DNA from: Halothiobacillus neapolitanus c2
GTDB lineage: Bacteria; Pseudomonadota; Gammaproteobacteria; Halothiobacillales; Halothiobacillaceae
Assembly: GCF_000024765.1 (NCBI RefSeq)
Contig: NC_013422.1
Location: forward strand, 2,003,501 to 2,067,500
DNA length: 64,000 bases
Reading direction: 5' to 3'
Under the pieces are notes generated by a model. It ran no database searches and was not told where the DNA came from. It worked only from the letters and a program-made list of their open reading frames with translations. Numbering within the stretch: position 1 is the stretch's first letter; every line of letters starts with the position of its first letter. Positions 1 to 8,315 of the stretch are shown piece after piece. The translations under genes and the position numbers were made by a program.

Positions 1-144
1 CATGAAGTTGATGTCTTCTGGCCGGGCTTTTTCTGCCAGCATCAGCAAATCGCCTTCATTTTCGCGATCTTCATCATCCACAATAATGACCATGCGCCCT
101 GCGGCGAGGTCATCGAGAATTTCATCGATTGAACTGAAGCTCAT
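1..144 (-). CDS. ribB: 3,4-dihydroxy-2-butanone 4-phosphate synthase (RibB or RibBA), N-terminal part
   Basis: The first 48 codons are present and the rest lies beyond the window edge. The protein starts [17 protein letters not shown] and continues with the signature [12 protein letters not shown], the acidic metal- and substrate-binding loop of DHBP synthase, which converts ribulose 5-phosphate to the four-carbon riboflavin precursor. It follows ribE on the same strand after about 93 bases, the usual ribD-ribE-ribBA order. Whether a GTP cyclohydrolase II domain (RibA) is fused behind it cannot be seen here. No FMN riboswitch fits in the short upstream gap. Confidence 0.9.
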   Translation of the reverse strand, partial: MSFSSIDEILDDLAAGRMVIIVDDEDRENEGDLLMLAEKARPEDINFM

Positions 145-237
145 TTATATCGGGCTCGTTTAGGTCAAAGGATGAATTCTAGCATTTGCAGAGGCCTGAT
201 CGCGTGAAAACCCGTTACGCTCGGCAAAAATCACGGC

Positions 238-888
238 TCAACCAGCCGAATAAGGTGAACCCAGCAGGTCGGCATAGGGATGTTTGGCAGAATGCGCTTG
301 CCCTGCCAGCAATCGTTCGAGATAACGTGCCACCACGTCGATTTCGAGATTAACCGAGCCTCCCGCCTGATACCGCCCCATGATGGTTTGCTCCAATGTA
401 TGCGGGATGATGGTCAGTCGGAATCGAGCGCCATCGACATCATTGACAGTCAGGCTGACGCCATCGATGGTCACCGATCCTTTTTTCGCGATGTACTTCG
501 ATAAATCATCGGGCGCCCGCAGCCAGAAACTGGTCGCCCGCGCGTCCTCGCTGCGTGATTCCACCTCGGCCAGACCATCGACATGACCACTCACCAAATG
601 CCCACCCAACGGCGTGGACAAGGTCAGTGCCGTTTCAAGATTCACCGGCGAACCCGGTTTCAGATGACCAAGCGTGGTGAACTTTAGCGTCTCGCGCGAA
701 CAATCCACGGTAAAACTATGCGCGTCAAAAGCTGTGACGGTCAAACATACGCCATTAACCGCGATGCTGTCACCCAAGGCGATCTTGTTCATATCCAGCT
801 TGCCCGCATCGATCGTCAATTGGATATCACCGCCCTTGGGCGCCAAGGTTTGCATTGACCCTACAGACTGAATAATGCCGGTAAACAT
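238..888 (-). CDS. ribE: Riboflavin synthase alpha subunit
   Basis: This 216-residue protein has the length and two-fold lumazine-binding repeat of riboflavin synthase, which dismutates two 6,7-dimethyl-8-ribityllumazine molecules to riboflavin. The start MFTGIIQSVG is the family N-terminus. The first repeat carries IAVNGVCLTV and the second VTIDGVSLTVND, the paired substrate-binding loops. The gene lies between ribD and ribB/BA on the minus strand and is probably transcribed with them. The 89 bases between ribD and ribE show no terminator. The C-terminal tail after the second repeat is short and not conserved. The name ribC is used for the same enzyme in some genomes. Confidence 0.95.
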   Translation of the reverse strand: MFTGIIQSVGSMQTLAPKGGDIQLTIDAGKLDMNKIALGDSIAVNGVCLTVTAFDAHSFTVDCSRETLKFTTLGHLKPGSPVNLETALTLSTPLGGHLVSGHVDGLAEVESRSEDARATSFWLRAPDDLSKYIAKKGSVTIDGVSLTVNDVDGARFRLTIIPHTLEQTIMGRYQAGGSVNLEIDVVARYLERLLAGQAHSAKHPYADLLGSPYSAG

Positions 889-977
889 GGCTTTTCTCCC
901 GAAAACGATTTATCCAAAAAGATGATCAAGGAACATTACTGGTTTGCTGCACACCTTATGCAGAGGCCTCTAGCGCA

Positions 978-2138
978 TCATCCAGCAACACCGGATGAAT
1001 CGACGAGTGGCACCAGCGTGATGCGAATATCCTGCCCCACTGGCGTGGTGTCCCGAATCTGCCAGCGGGGTGCGTCATCGAGCCGAATTGGCGATGCCAA
1101 ATCAAGGCAGGGTTGGGCTTTATGCCCCAACAACACCGGCGCTTGATAGATGATCAATTCATCCACCCAACCCTGATCGACAAAGGCACCCGCCAGTTTT
1201 GGCCCTGATTCAACCAGAACCTCACTGATGCCCTGCAGGGCCAGATCACGCAGGATGAACCCAAGATCCAGACCAAATTCAGCCTGTGGCGCTGCGACCA
1301 ATTGAACGCCCCGCGCGGTCAAACCATCATGATGAATACCCGCATCCACATCACGTGTGTAGATACGCACCTCGCCTTGCACATCAAATATTGGTGCGAA
1401 CGGTGGCAAGCGCAAGCCGCTATCGAGCACGACCCGCAACGGTTGGCGCACAGCGCCGTCAATCGCAAGCGCCTCGGGCGATAACCGCACATTGAGACGC
1501 GCATCATCGGTTAGCACAGTGTCCACGCCGGTCAAAACTGCCGCGTGGCGCGCACGCAGAAACTGCACATCGTGCCGGGCCGCTTCACCCGTAATCCAGC
1601 GGCTTTCGCCATTGGCAAGCGCCGTGCGGCCATCAAGCGATTGGGCAATCTTGACCGTGACCCAAGGACGCCCGCGCTCGATACGGGATAAAAACCCGCG
1701 ATTAAGCCAACGCGCCTCGGCTTCCAGCAAGCCAGACTCAACCTGCACGCCCGCTGTGCGCAGAATGGCATGCCCTTCCCCCGCTACGCGCGGATCGGGA
1801 TCAGTCATGGCGGTGACCACACGGCGAACCCCGGCGTCAGCCAATTGCGGTGCGCAAGCGGGCGTTCTTCCCACATGCGCGCAGGGTTCGAGTGTGACGT
1901 AGGCGGTCGCCCCCTTGGCGCGCTCGCCCGCCTCTTGCAAGGCGAACACTTCGGCATGGGGGCCACCTGCGAGCGCATGAAACCCCCGACCAACGACTTC
2001 TCCCGCGTTAACGATAACGCAACCCACCCTTGGGTTAGGCTGCGTCGTCGTCAGGCCACGCTCGGCCAAGGCCAAGGCTTCGCGCATCCAGCGTGTGTCA
2101 TCCGGCGAAAAACCTGACTGCACAAACTCAGCCGACAT
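978..2138 (-). CDS. ribD: Bifunctional riboflavin deaminase/reductase RibD
   Basis: RibD carries out two cytoplasmic steps of riboflavin synthesis: deamination of the pyrimidine and reduction of the ribosyl side chain. The N-terminal half is a zinc cytidine-deaminase fold with the HAEVFAL motif and a later PCAHVGRTPAC, which supply the His, Glu and two Cys of the zinc site. The C-terminal half is a reductase domain (VTVKIAQSLDGRTAL onward) ending in VESGPKLAGAF. The reading frame is open 45 bases further upstream, but the ATG at 2138 (MSAEFVQSGF) has an AAGG ribosome site nine bases before it and overlaps the nrdR stop by only 11 bases, so that start is preferred (386 residues). Confidence 0.93.
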   Translation of the reverse strand: MSAEFVQSGFSPDDTRWMREALALAERGLTTTQPNPRVGCVIVNAGEVVGRGFHALAGGPHAEVFALQEAGERAKGATAYVTLEPCAHVGRTPACAPQLADAGVRRVVTAMTDPDPRVAGEGHAILRTAGVQVESGLLEAEARWLNRGFLSRIERGRPWVTVKIAQSLDGRTALANGESRWITGEAARHDVQFLRARHAAVLTGVDTVLTDDARLNVRLSPEALAIDGAVRQPLRVVLDSGLRLPPFAPIFDVQGEVRIYTRDVDAGIHHDGLTARGVQLVAAPQAEFGLDLGFILRDLALQGISEVLVESGPKLAGAFVDQGWVDELIIYQAPVLLGHKAQPCLDLASPIRLDDAPRWQIRDTTPVGQDIRITLVPLVDSSGVAG

Positions 2139-2655
2139 CGGGATCAACCTTGGTCGCGTCATCCATTTTTTCTGATTTGGCACTCGGACTTTCTTGGCCG
2201 AGAGAATCCTGATTAAGGCCCTCGATCGCCGCGCGGAAGGCCTCCACGTTGTCGAAACTCAGGTATACCGACGCGAAGCGGATATAGGCCACCTGATCGA
2301 GTCGGCGCAATGCCTGCATGACCAAATCACCAATTTTTCGCGCTGTTACTTCCTTGGCGCCTGTGGCTTGCAGGCTTTTCTTGATCTGATCGATTTCATC
2401 ATCGATCCGGCTGGTGGCAACCGGCCGCTTCTCGAGCGCGCGCATCATGCCCGAACGAAGCTTTTCTTCGTTGAACGATTGCCGGGCACCGTTGCTTTTC
2501 ACGATGCGCGGCAAGCGTATATCGGCGGTTTCGTAGGTGGTAAAGCGCTGCTTGCAGGCAAGACACTCTCGACGGCGGCGAATAGAAACACCGCCCTCGA
2601 CCATACGCGAATCAATCACATGAGTATTGGGATGCCCGCACGCAATGCACTGCAC
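2128..2655 (-). CDS. nrdR: Transcriptional repressor NrdR
   Basis: NrdR is the ATP/dATP-sensing repressor of ribonucleotide reductase genes. The N-terminal zinc ribbon uses Cys3, Cys6, Cys31 and Cys34 (MQCIACGH and RECLACKQRF). It is followed by an ATP-cone domain with IVKSNGARQSF and the helical region ending LSFDNVEAF. At 175 residues it is slightly longer than usual because of a low-complexity acidic tail after the ATP cone; the ribD start lies inside the codons of that tail. It sits between glyA and ribD on the same strand, the common gammaproteobacterial order glyA-nrdR-ribD. No NrdR box was recognised nearby. Confidence 0.95.
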   Translation of the reverse strand: MQCIACGHPNTHVIDSRMVEGGVSIRRRRECLACKQRFTTYETADIRLPRIVKSNGARQSFNEEKLRSGMMRALEKRPVATSRIDDEIDQIKKSLQATGAKEVTARKIGDLVMQALRRLDQVAYIRFASVYLSFDNVEAFRAAIEGLNQDSLGQESPSAKSEKMDDATKVDPDVG

Positions 2656-2676
2656 AGATCAGTACCGCCGAAAGGT

Positions 2677-3930
2677 TTACTTACCGTAGACCGGGAAGCG
2701 ACGGCACAATGCAGTGACCTTGCCACGCACTTCGGCGATGACGGCCGCATCGTCAACGGCGTCGATCACATCGCACATCCAGCCTGCCAATTCGGTGGCT
2801 TCCTGAATACCAAATCCGCGCGTCGTGATGGCAGCGGTGCCGACACGAATACCAGAGGTCACGAAAGGTGACTGCGGATCATTGGGCACGGCGTTTTTGT
2901 TTACAGTGATATGCGCTTGGCCCAGGGCCGCGTCGACCGCTTTACCGGTCAGACCCTTTTTCACCAGGCTAACGAGGAACAAATGATTGTCCGTACCGCC
3001 GGAAACCACATCCAGGCCACGCTCGACAAACACCTTGGCCATCGCGCGCGCGTTGTCAACAACCTGTTGCTGGTACGTTTTGAACGAAGGCTCAAGGGCT
3101 TCCTTGAACGCGACGGCCTTGGCGGCAATCACATGCATCAATGGGCCGCCCTGTGTGCCGGGGAAAACCAAGGAATTGAGTTTCTTTTCCACTTCGGGGT
3201 TGGCTTTGGCGAGGATGATGCCACCGCGTGGGCCGCGCAGGGTTTTGTGCGTGGTCGAGGTCGTGACATCGGCGATCTGGACAGGGCTGGGATAAACACC
3301 CGCCGCGACCAGACCAGCCACGTGTGCCATATCAACGAGCAGGTAAGCACCTACCTCATCGGCAATCGCACGGAAACGAGACCAATCAATCACGCGGGAG
3401 TACGCGGAAAAACCGGCAACAATCAATTTTGGCTTGTGCTCACGCGCCAGAGACTCGACTTCGCTGTAATCGATATAGCCTTGCTCATCGATGCCATATT
3501 GAACGGCGTTGTAGATCTTGCCGGAAAAATTCACCTTAGCCCCGTGCGTCAGATGACCGCCATGCGCAAGGCTCATACCGAGAATCGTGTCACCGGGGTT
3601 GATCAAAGCCATGAACACCGCGGCGTTCGCCTGTGAGCCGGAGTGCGGCTGAACGTTGGCATAATCGGCGCCGAACAACTCCTTTGCACGATCGATTGCC
3701 AATTGCTCGGCCACATCGACATACTCACAGCCGCCGTAGTAACGTTTGCCCGGATAACCTTCGGCATACTTGTTGGTCAGCACCGAACCTTGGGCTTCCA
3801 TGACACGCGGGCTGGCATAGTTTTCGGATGCGATCAGTTCGACGTGATCTTCCTGGCGCACCACTTCGTCCGCCATGGCTTGAGCCAGTACGGGATCGAA
3901 ATCTGCAATCGACATCGTCTTTGAGAACAT
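2677..3930 (-). CDS. glyA: Serine hydroxymethyltransferase
   Basis: GlyA is a PLP enzyme that converts serine and tetrahydrofolate to glycine and 5,10-methylene-THF. It has the fold-type I features [13 protein letters not shown] near the N-terminus, the substrate loop [13 protein letters not shown], and the PLP-lysine motif [15 protein letters not shown]. The ATG at 3930 ([11 protein letters not shown]) has a GGAG site eight bases upstream and gives 417 residues, the family's usual length. The frame stays open to 3954, but that longer start has no ribosome site. It heads the glyA-nrdR-rib run on the minus strand. Confidence 0.95.
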   Translation of the reverse strand: MFSKTMSIADFDPVLAQAMADEVVRQEDHVELIASENYASPRVMEAQGSVLTNKYAEGYPGKRYYGGCEYVDVAEQLAIDRAKELFGADYANVQPHSGSQANAAVFMALINPGDTILGMSLAHGGHLTHGAKVNFSGKIYNAVQYGIDEQGYIDYSEVESLAREHKPKLIVAGFSAYSRVIDWSRFRAIADEVGAYLLVDMAHVAGLVAAGVYPSPVQIADVTTSTTHKTLRGPRGGIILAKANPEVEKKLNSLVFPGTQGGPLMHVIAAKAVAFKEALEPSFKTYQQQVVDNARAMAKVFVERGLDVVSGGTDNHLFLVSLVKKGLTGKAVDAALGQAHITVNKNAVPNDPQSPFVTSGIRVGTAAITTRGFGIQEATELAGWMCDVIDAVDDAAVIAEVRGKVTALCRRFPVYGK

Positions 3931-4243
3931 TAATGAAATCTCCATAAAAAGCAAAAAGTTAGCACGACGATGCTCAAAAACACCGACTATAAAGTAAAGG
4001 ATTTAATTGGCGATAAGTCTATCACAATCCACCTAAAACACAGATCAGATGCAGTATCCATCATCATCAAGTTGAACATGTGGATACTTATTCACCAACA
4101 GGTTGCACCAAATTCATTCGTTGTCCGCGAGAAACAATCTCAGGCCCCAATCATCGACAAAACCTACAAAGTTCTGGACAATCCAGAGCATCGAGAAATA
4201 CTGATATAGCGATAGCAATTCAAGAACACTCAGGACAGCACAC
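3931..4243. other. Divergent intergenic region glyA / cNMP-domain gene
   Basis: These 313 A+T-rich bases separate the divergent glyA and the cyclic-nucleotide-binding-domain gene, so promoters for both should lie here. A TATAGT sequence on the minus strand, about 60 bases before the glyA start, could be a -10 box, but no convincing -35 sits at the right distance. An open frame at 3970-4209 on the plus strand lacks a ribosome site and any recognisable motif, so it is not called as a gene. No glycine riboswitch pattern was recognised. Confidence 0.4.
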
Positions 4244-4732
4244 ATGATTACCGACAACGACCGCAATCAACTCACCGAATTTCTTGGAAAATTGACCGAT
4301 ACCGACATATTTACGCAACGGGAGATCAATGCGTTTCTGGATTTTTGCGATTTGATGTGTGTCAAAAAAGGTGAAATTATTGCCGACATTGGCGAGGTTG
4401 GAGAGTCACTTTATTTCTTGCTTGAAGGCGAAGCGGTGTTGATCGTCGGATCAACAGTGAACGAAATGGTCGTCGGCCAGATCCCCGCCGGCGAAATGCT
4501 CGGCGAAATGAGCTTTTTCGATCGCAAGCCGCGCAATGTTCGCTTGCGGGCCAGCAAACCTACTCGGCTACTCCGCCTGCCACGGGGCATGTACAACCGC
4601 ATGCGGCTGGAATACCCCGTCATTACCGTCCTGCTACTGGAATACGCCATCATCAGTCTGGACAATCTATACCGACGTACCAGCACCGACATGGCACTGC
4701 TCAATCAATACGTTTACAGCATCGGAAAGTAA
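4244..4732 (+). CDS. Cyclic-nucleotide-binding domain protein without DNA-binding domain
   Basis: This 162-residue protein is a single Crp/Fnr-type cNMP-binding beta-roll. Visible elements are VKKGEIIADIGEVGESLYFLLEGEA (split here: KKGEIIADIGE then SLYFLLEGEA), followed by IPAGEMLGEMSFFDRKPRN, which is the phosphate-binding cassette with its GE(M/L)SFFD core and an Arg nearby. After the roll only a helical C-terminal segment follows (about residues 125-162). There is no helix-turn-helix, so it is unlikely to be a transcription factor by itself; a protein-protein sensor role is possible. It converges on ccoI with 31 bases between the stops. Ligand and partner are unknown. Confidence 0.8.
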   Translation: MITDNDRNQLTEFLGKLTDTDIFTQREINAFLDFCDLMCVKKGEIIADIGEVGESLYFLLEGEAVLIVGSTVNEMVVGQIPAGEMLGEMSFFDRKPRNVRLRASKPTRLLRLPRGMYNRMRLEYPVITVLLLEYAIISLDNLYRRTSTDMALLNQYVYSIGK

Positions 4733-4763
4733 ACTCAGCAGAACGCGGTGAGCTTGCCGCGCA

Positions 4764-7223
4764 TCAGTCCCAGCGCAATCGAAGAGCGTTCCCGACCACG
4801 AGTATTGAGCTTAGGGACATACCAATAGCAGCAGCCCACGGCTGAACGAATCCTGCCGCAGCCAAAGGAATGGCGATGGCGTTATACACCACCGACCAAC
4901 CCAGATTTTCTTTGATATTCGCCATCACACGACGCGAATACCGCAGACTGAACGGGATTTGCTTGAGTTGATCGTTGATCAGCACGATATCCGAGCTGTG
5001 ACGGGCAATCACCGTACCACCACCCATAGCCATAGAAACCTGCGCTTGCGCCAATACGGGTGCATCATTGATCCCATCGCCCACCATAAGCACGACGGCG
5101 CCTTGCGACTGCAACTGCTCGACTCGAGCCAGCTTCTCTGCGGGCAACAAACCACCTTCTGCAAGCTCAACCCCAAGGCTTTTGGCCATTTGCGCCACGC
5201 GCGCCTCATGATCCCCCGAGAGAATCATCGGCTTCAGCCCGAGCGAAACAATTTCATCCAGAGCCGCCTTGGCATCAGCGCGAATGGTATCGCTTAAATG
5301 CACAACGCCAGCCAGGTTTCCGTCGATGGCAATCAGAACCTGCAGGTCCGCCGATGCGCTGAAATCGATGTGCGCAGCGATACCCAGTTCATCGAATAAG
5401 CGTTGGTTGCCAACAGTAATACCATGACCGAACACCATCCCGGTCATTCCCCGGCCCGGGTGGTTTTTCACATCAGTAACCGGCAGTAGAGCTCCGTTAC
5501 GCTTTGCAGCGACGACGATCGCCCGCCCCACGGAATGCTCGGTTTGCTGTTCAAGTGAACCCGACCAGAGCAAAAGTTCATCGGCAGAAAATGACGACAT
5601 CGATTCGACACGCTGAACGGCCAGCTGACCATCCGTCAAAGTACCGGTCTTATCAAATACAACATGGGTCGCATGGGCCAGACCTTCGAGCGCATAACCA
5701 CGCGTGACCAGCACACCTGAACGGGTCATCCGCCCCACGGCCACGGCAATGGCAGACGGTGTCGCAAGAGAAATAGAACAAGGGCAGGTAATTGCCAGAA
5801 TGGCAACAGCGACCCAAAACGCCTTGCTTGGATCGATCCACAACCAGATAGCAGTGATCACGACAGTGATGCCGAGCAAGGCAAACACAAACTTGCGCGC
5901 AAAGCGATCGGCCAATTCCGAAATTTTAGGCTTTTGTGACTGGGCGCGGTCGATCAACCGGACAATAGACGATACCAAGGTATCCTGTCCGACTTTCCGT
6001 ACCGTCATCACCAACGGGCTTTCCGTATTGATTGTTCCGGCCACCAATTCGGCACCGGGATATTTGCTTTCCGGGACACTTTCGCCCGTCAGCATCGCGG
6101 CATTCACGCTGCTTTCGCCCTCATGAACAACGCCATCGGCCGGCACGGCATCTCCAGGGCGAATCAGCACCCGGTCATCCTCGACCAAGTCAAAAGCAGG
6201 AATCGCCAGCACCGATCCATCAGGTTCGATACGGTGAGCGACGGCGGGCACCAGACGCGTGAGCGACTCACTCATTTCGCCCGCTTTGTGACGCGCGGAC
6301 AGCTCCAGAAGCCGACCGCCCAGCAGGAGCGCAATGAACATCGTGACCGAGTCGAAATAGATATGACCTGAGTTTGTAACAACTGCCCAGGCACTCCCCG
6401 CATAGGCAAGAATAATGCTCAAAGACACAGGCAGATCCATGCCCACCTGCTTTTGCTTTAAATCCCGCCATGCCGGTTTGAAGAAAGCCTGCCCCGAGTA
6501 CAACACGATGGGCGTCGACAGGATCAGACTCATCCACCAGAAGAAGTACCGCAGTTGATCGTTGATACCCAAATAATCCCCGAAATACAGGGACAACGAA
6601 ATCATCATGACCTGCAAATAAACCAGGCCAGCCACGGCCAATCGCTGCATCAACAAATGTCGTTCACGCTTGAACACACGATCCTGTCGGTTTGGATCAT
6701 ACGGATGAGCGCGGTAACCGATCGCTGCAATGGCATGCAGGATTTCGCTTAGCTTGATCTGCCGGTTATCCCAGGAAACCTGCGCGCGATGCGTTGAGAA
6801 ATTGACTGAAAAGGAAATGACGCCGGGCAGCTGACGCACATGGCGCTCTGTCAGCCACACGCAGGCAGAACAGACGATACCCTCAAGAATGAGTGAAGCT
6901 TCGCGCGTGTCGCCCGCACGATTCGCCACAAACGACTTTTGCATTTCAGGGCGATCAAATACCGAAAGTTCTTCCAACATCCGGGACATATTGTCGGCCG
7001 GACGCACACCCGGCTCGGTTCGATGCCGATAATAATCCTCCATCCCGTTTTCGACGATGGCGTCGGCCACTGCCTGGCACCCCGGACAGCACATCGGCCG
7101 ATCTTCACCGAGAACATGGGAATGAAAAGTGGAACCGGGCGGCACGGGCAGCCCGCAATGAAAACAGACTTCCTCTTCAGTAGCCGAGGTATATTTTTCT
7201 TCAGAAACGGCTACGGTAGACAT
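4764..7223 (-). CDS. ccoI: Copper-exporting P1B-type ATPase of cbb3 oxidase assembly (CcoI/FixI)
   Basis: CcoI moves copper across the inner membrane for insertion in the CcoN subunit. The 819-residue protein starts with a Cys-rich segment (Cys20, Cys23, then MCCPGCQ at 44-50), followed by a heavy-metal-associated domain with CSAC at 118-121. Membrane helices flank the transport motif TCPCS, a CPC heavy-metal site. The phosphorylation motif DKTGTLTDG and the hinge GDGINDAPVL are intact. The first Cys-rich segment is typical of the FixI/CcoI branch rather than CopA exporters. It lies 40 bases downstream of ccoH on the same strand. No ccoS follows it, although one is common in other genomes. 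Confidence 0.93.
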   Translation of the reverse strand: MSTVAVSEEKYTSATEEEVCFHCGLPVPPGSTFHSHVLGEDRPMCCPGCQAVADAIVENGMEDYYRHRTEPGVRPADNMSRMLEELSVFDRPEMQKSFVANRAGDTREASLILEGIVCSACVWLTERHVRQLPGVISFSVNFSTHRAQVSWDNRQIKLSEILHAIAAIGYRAHPYDPNRQDRVFKRERHLLMQRLAVAGLVYLQVMMISLSLYFGDYLGINDQLRYFFWWMSLILSTPIVLYSGQAFFKPAWRDLKQKQVGMDLPVSLSIILAYAGSAWAVVTNSGHIYFDSVTMFIALLLGGRLLELSARHKAGEMSESLTRLVPAVAHRIEPDGSVLAIPAFDLVEDDRVLIRPGDAVPADGVVHEGESSVNAAMLTGESVPESKYPGAELVAGTINTESPLVMTVRKVGQDTLVSSIVRLIDRAQSQKPKISELADRFARKFVFALLGITVVITAIWLWIDPSKAFWVAVAILAITCPCSISLATPSAIAVAVGRMTRSGVLVTRGYALEGLAHATHVVFDKTGTLTDGQLAVQRVESMSSFSADELLLWSGSLEQQTEHSVGRAIVVAAKRNGALLPVTDVKNHPGRGMTGMVFGHGITVGNQRLFDELGIAAHIDFSASADLQVLIAIDGNLAGVVHLSDTIRADAKAALDEIVSLGLKPMILSGDHEARVAQMAKSLGVELAEGGLLPAEKLARVEQLQSQGAVVLMVGDGINDAPVLAQAQVSMAMGGGTVIARHSSDIVLINDQLKQIPFSLRYSRRVMANIKENLGWSVVYNAIAIPLAAAGFVQPWAAAIGMSLSSILVVGNALRLRWD

Positions 7224-7263
7224 GCGCCAGAACTCCGAGAGGTATAGATCACTGCCGAGTGGA

Positions 7264-8067
7264 TTAATTGCTCAGATTGACATTGGTTTGTCCATCCAGT
7301 TCAAAATTAGCGTCACCTTTTTTGATATGGATGACCACTTCCCAAAGCCCCGGATTAGTCATCTTTAAGGGTTCCTGATACACACCGGGTTTCGACTCAG
7401 GTAGAACGGTCAGGAAATCCTTCCGCTTGTCCGCAGGGCGCATGAAATGCACCTGAACGGTAGCACCGGTGATGGGGGACCCATCCTTATCTACGACAGA
7501 GACACGGAACAAGGTCGGTTTGTTGACCACCGGCGATTCAACCCAACCTTTATGAACTTTCCATCCGCGCTGAATCTGCTCATCCAGCGCGTCGTTGTAC
7601 TGGTTGAATTCCTCAAGCTTTTTCTGATAATCCCGAGAGACGGTCCCCGGGAAGAATGAAGTCACCTGCGTGCCTTCATCCGGCTTGGGCAACAGCTCCT
7701 TCGCTGCATTCTGGGAGAGGCCGCTGCTGGCCAAAGTAACGAAAATGGAGTCAAGCAGCACCACAACAGAAAGGAAAATGATGACGTAGGTAGGGCCCCA
7801 ATGGAAGGTCATCTTGCCGTCCTTCGCCTTGCGCGGAGGGAAAATCAAGCCGAGGATAAAAGCGGTCGCCACATAGAGCACGATGACCATCGTGACGATA
7901 TCCGAGCCCGGCCAATGGGTGATCGCGTAAGGTGCATAGGCCGCGATGGAGAGAATCCCGAGAATCATGGCGATCGGTCGGCCAGCTTGTGGCCAGCGCC
8001 ACTTCAGCAGGAAAAAAAGCACCATGATGCTTAAAACGCCAATACTCCCAGGAAAAACCAAACTCAT
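7264..8067 (-). CDS. ccoH: FixH/CcoH-family cbb3 oxidase assembly protein with extended membrane N-terminus
   Basis: The C-terminal two thirds match the FixH pattern: a membrane helix (IIFLSVVVLLDSIFVTLA), a periplasmic stretch, then a beta-rich domain with TLFRVSVVDKDGSPITGA, VHFMRP, GVYQEPL and GLWEVVIHI. FixH/CcoH helps assemble cbb3 oxidase. The protein has 267 residues from the ATG at 8067, which has GGAG six bases upstream; family members are usually nearer 150-180. The extra length is an N-terminal region with three predicted membrane helices (about residues 8-75). It stands between ccoG and ccoI on the minus strand. The role of the extension is not known. Confidence 0.82.
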   Translation of the reverse strand: MSLVFPGSIGVLSIMVLFFLLKWRWPQAGRPIAMILGILSIAAYAPYAITHWPGSDIVTMVIVLYVATAFILGLIFPPRKAKDGKMTFHWGPTYVIIFLSVVVLLDSIFVTLASSGLSQNAAKELLPKPDEGTQVTSFFPGTVSRDYQKKLEEFNQYNDALDEQIQRGWKVHKGWVESPVVNKPTLFRVSVVDKDGSPITGATVQVHFMRPADKRKDFLTVLPESKPGVYQEPLKMTNPGLWEVVIHIKKGDANFELDGQTNVNLSN

Positions 8068-8315
8068 CGAAATCTCCAAAAAACGCTTTCAATAAATAAA
8101 AATACGTTGGCAAAAAGCAGTCCAACGGTGTCTTACCGCATTCGGCTTGGACATTAAAAAAATGCAAAGCTTATACGGCGCAAAGTAAGTACGCCACTTG
8201 CCAATCATCATCGGCGAGGATTAGAAAACAGACCTCAACGACGTCATCGCATTCGATGAGCTTAATCTAAACCATCCAAATTGGATCTTTAGACCCAACT
8301 CAAGATAAAAATCAA
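8068..8315. other. Intergenic region between ccoG and ccoH
   Basis: About 250 A+T-rich bases separate the ccoG stop from the ccoH start. A short palindrome (ATCCAA-A-TTGGAT, about 8272-8284) lies close behind ccoG but has no T-run typical of a terminator. The sequence TTGCCAAT with GGCGA twelve bases later (8198-8217) resembles a dyad found upstream of ccoG at 9818-9835. No small gene was recognised. Confidence 0.35.

Noticed and set aside
145-237. FMN riboswitch upstream of ribB/BA
   Set aside because: The 93-base gap is too short for the conserved FMN aptamer and no matching loops were found.
3970-4209. 79-codon open frame between glyA and the cNMP gene
   Set aside because: No ribosome site, no motif, and it lies in an A+T-rich promoter region.
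8272-8284. Terminator after ccoG (ATCCAA-A-TTGGAT)
   Set aside because: The stem is only six A+T-rich base pairs and has no T-run.
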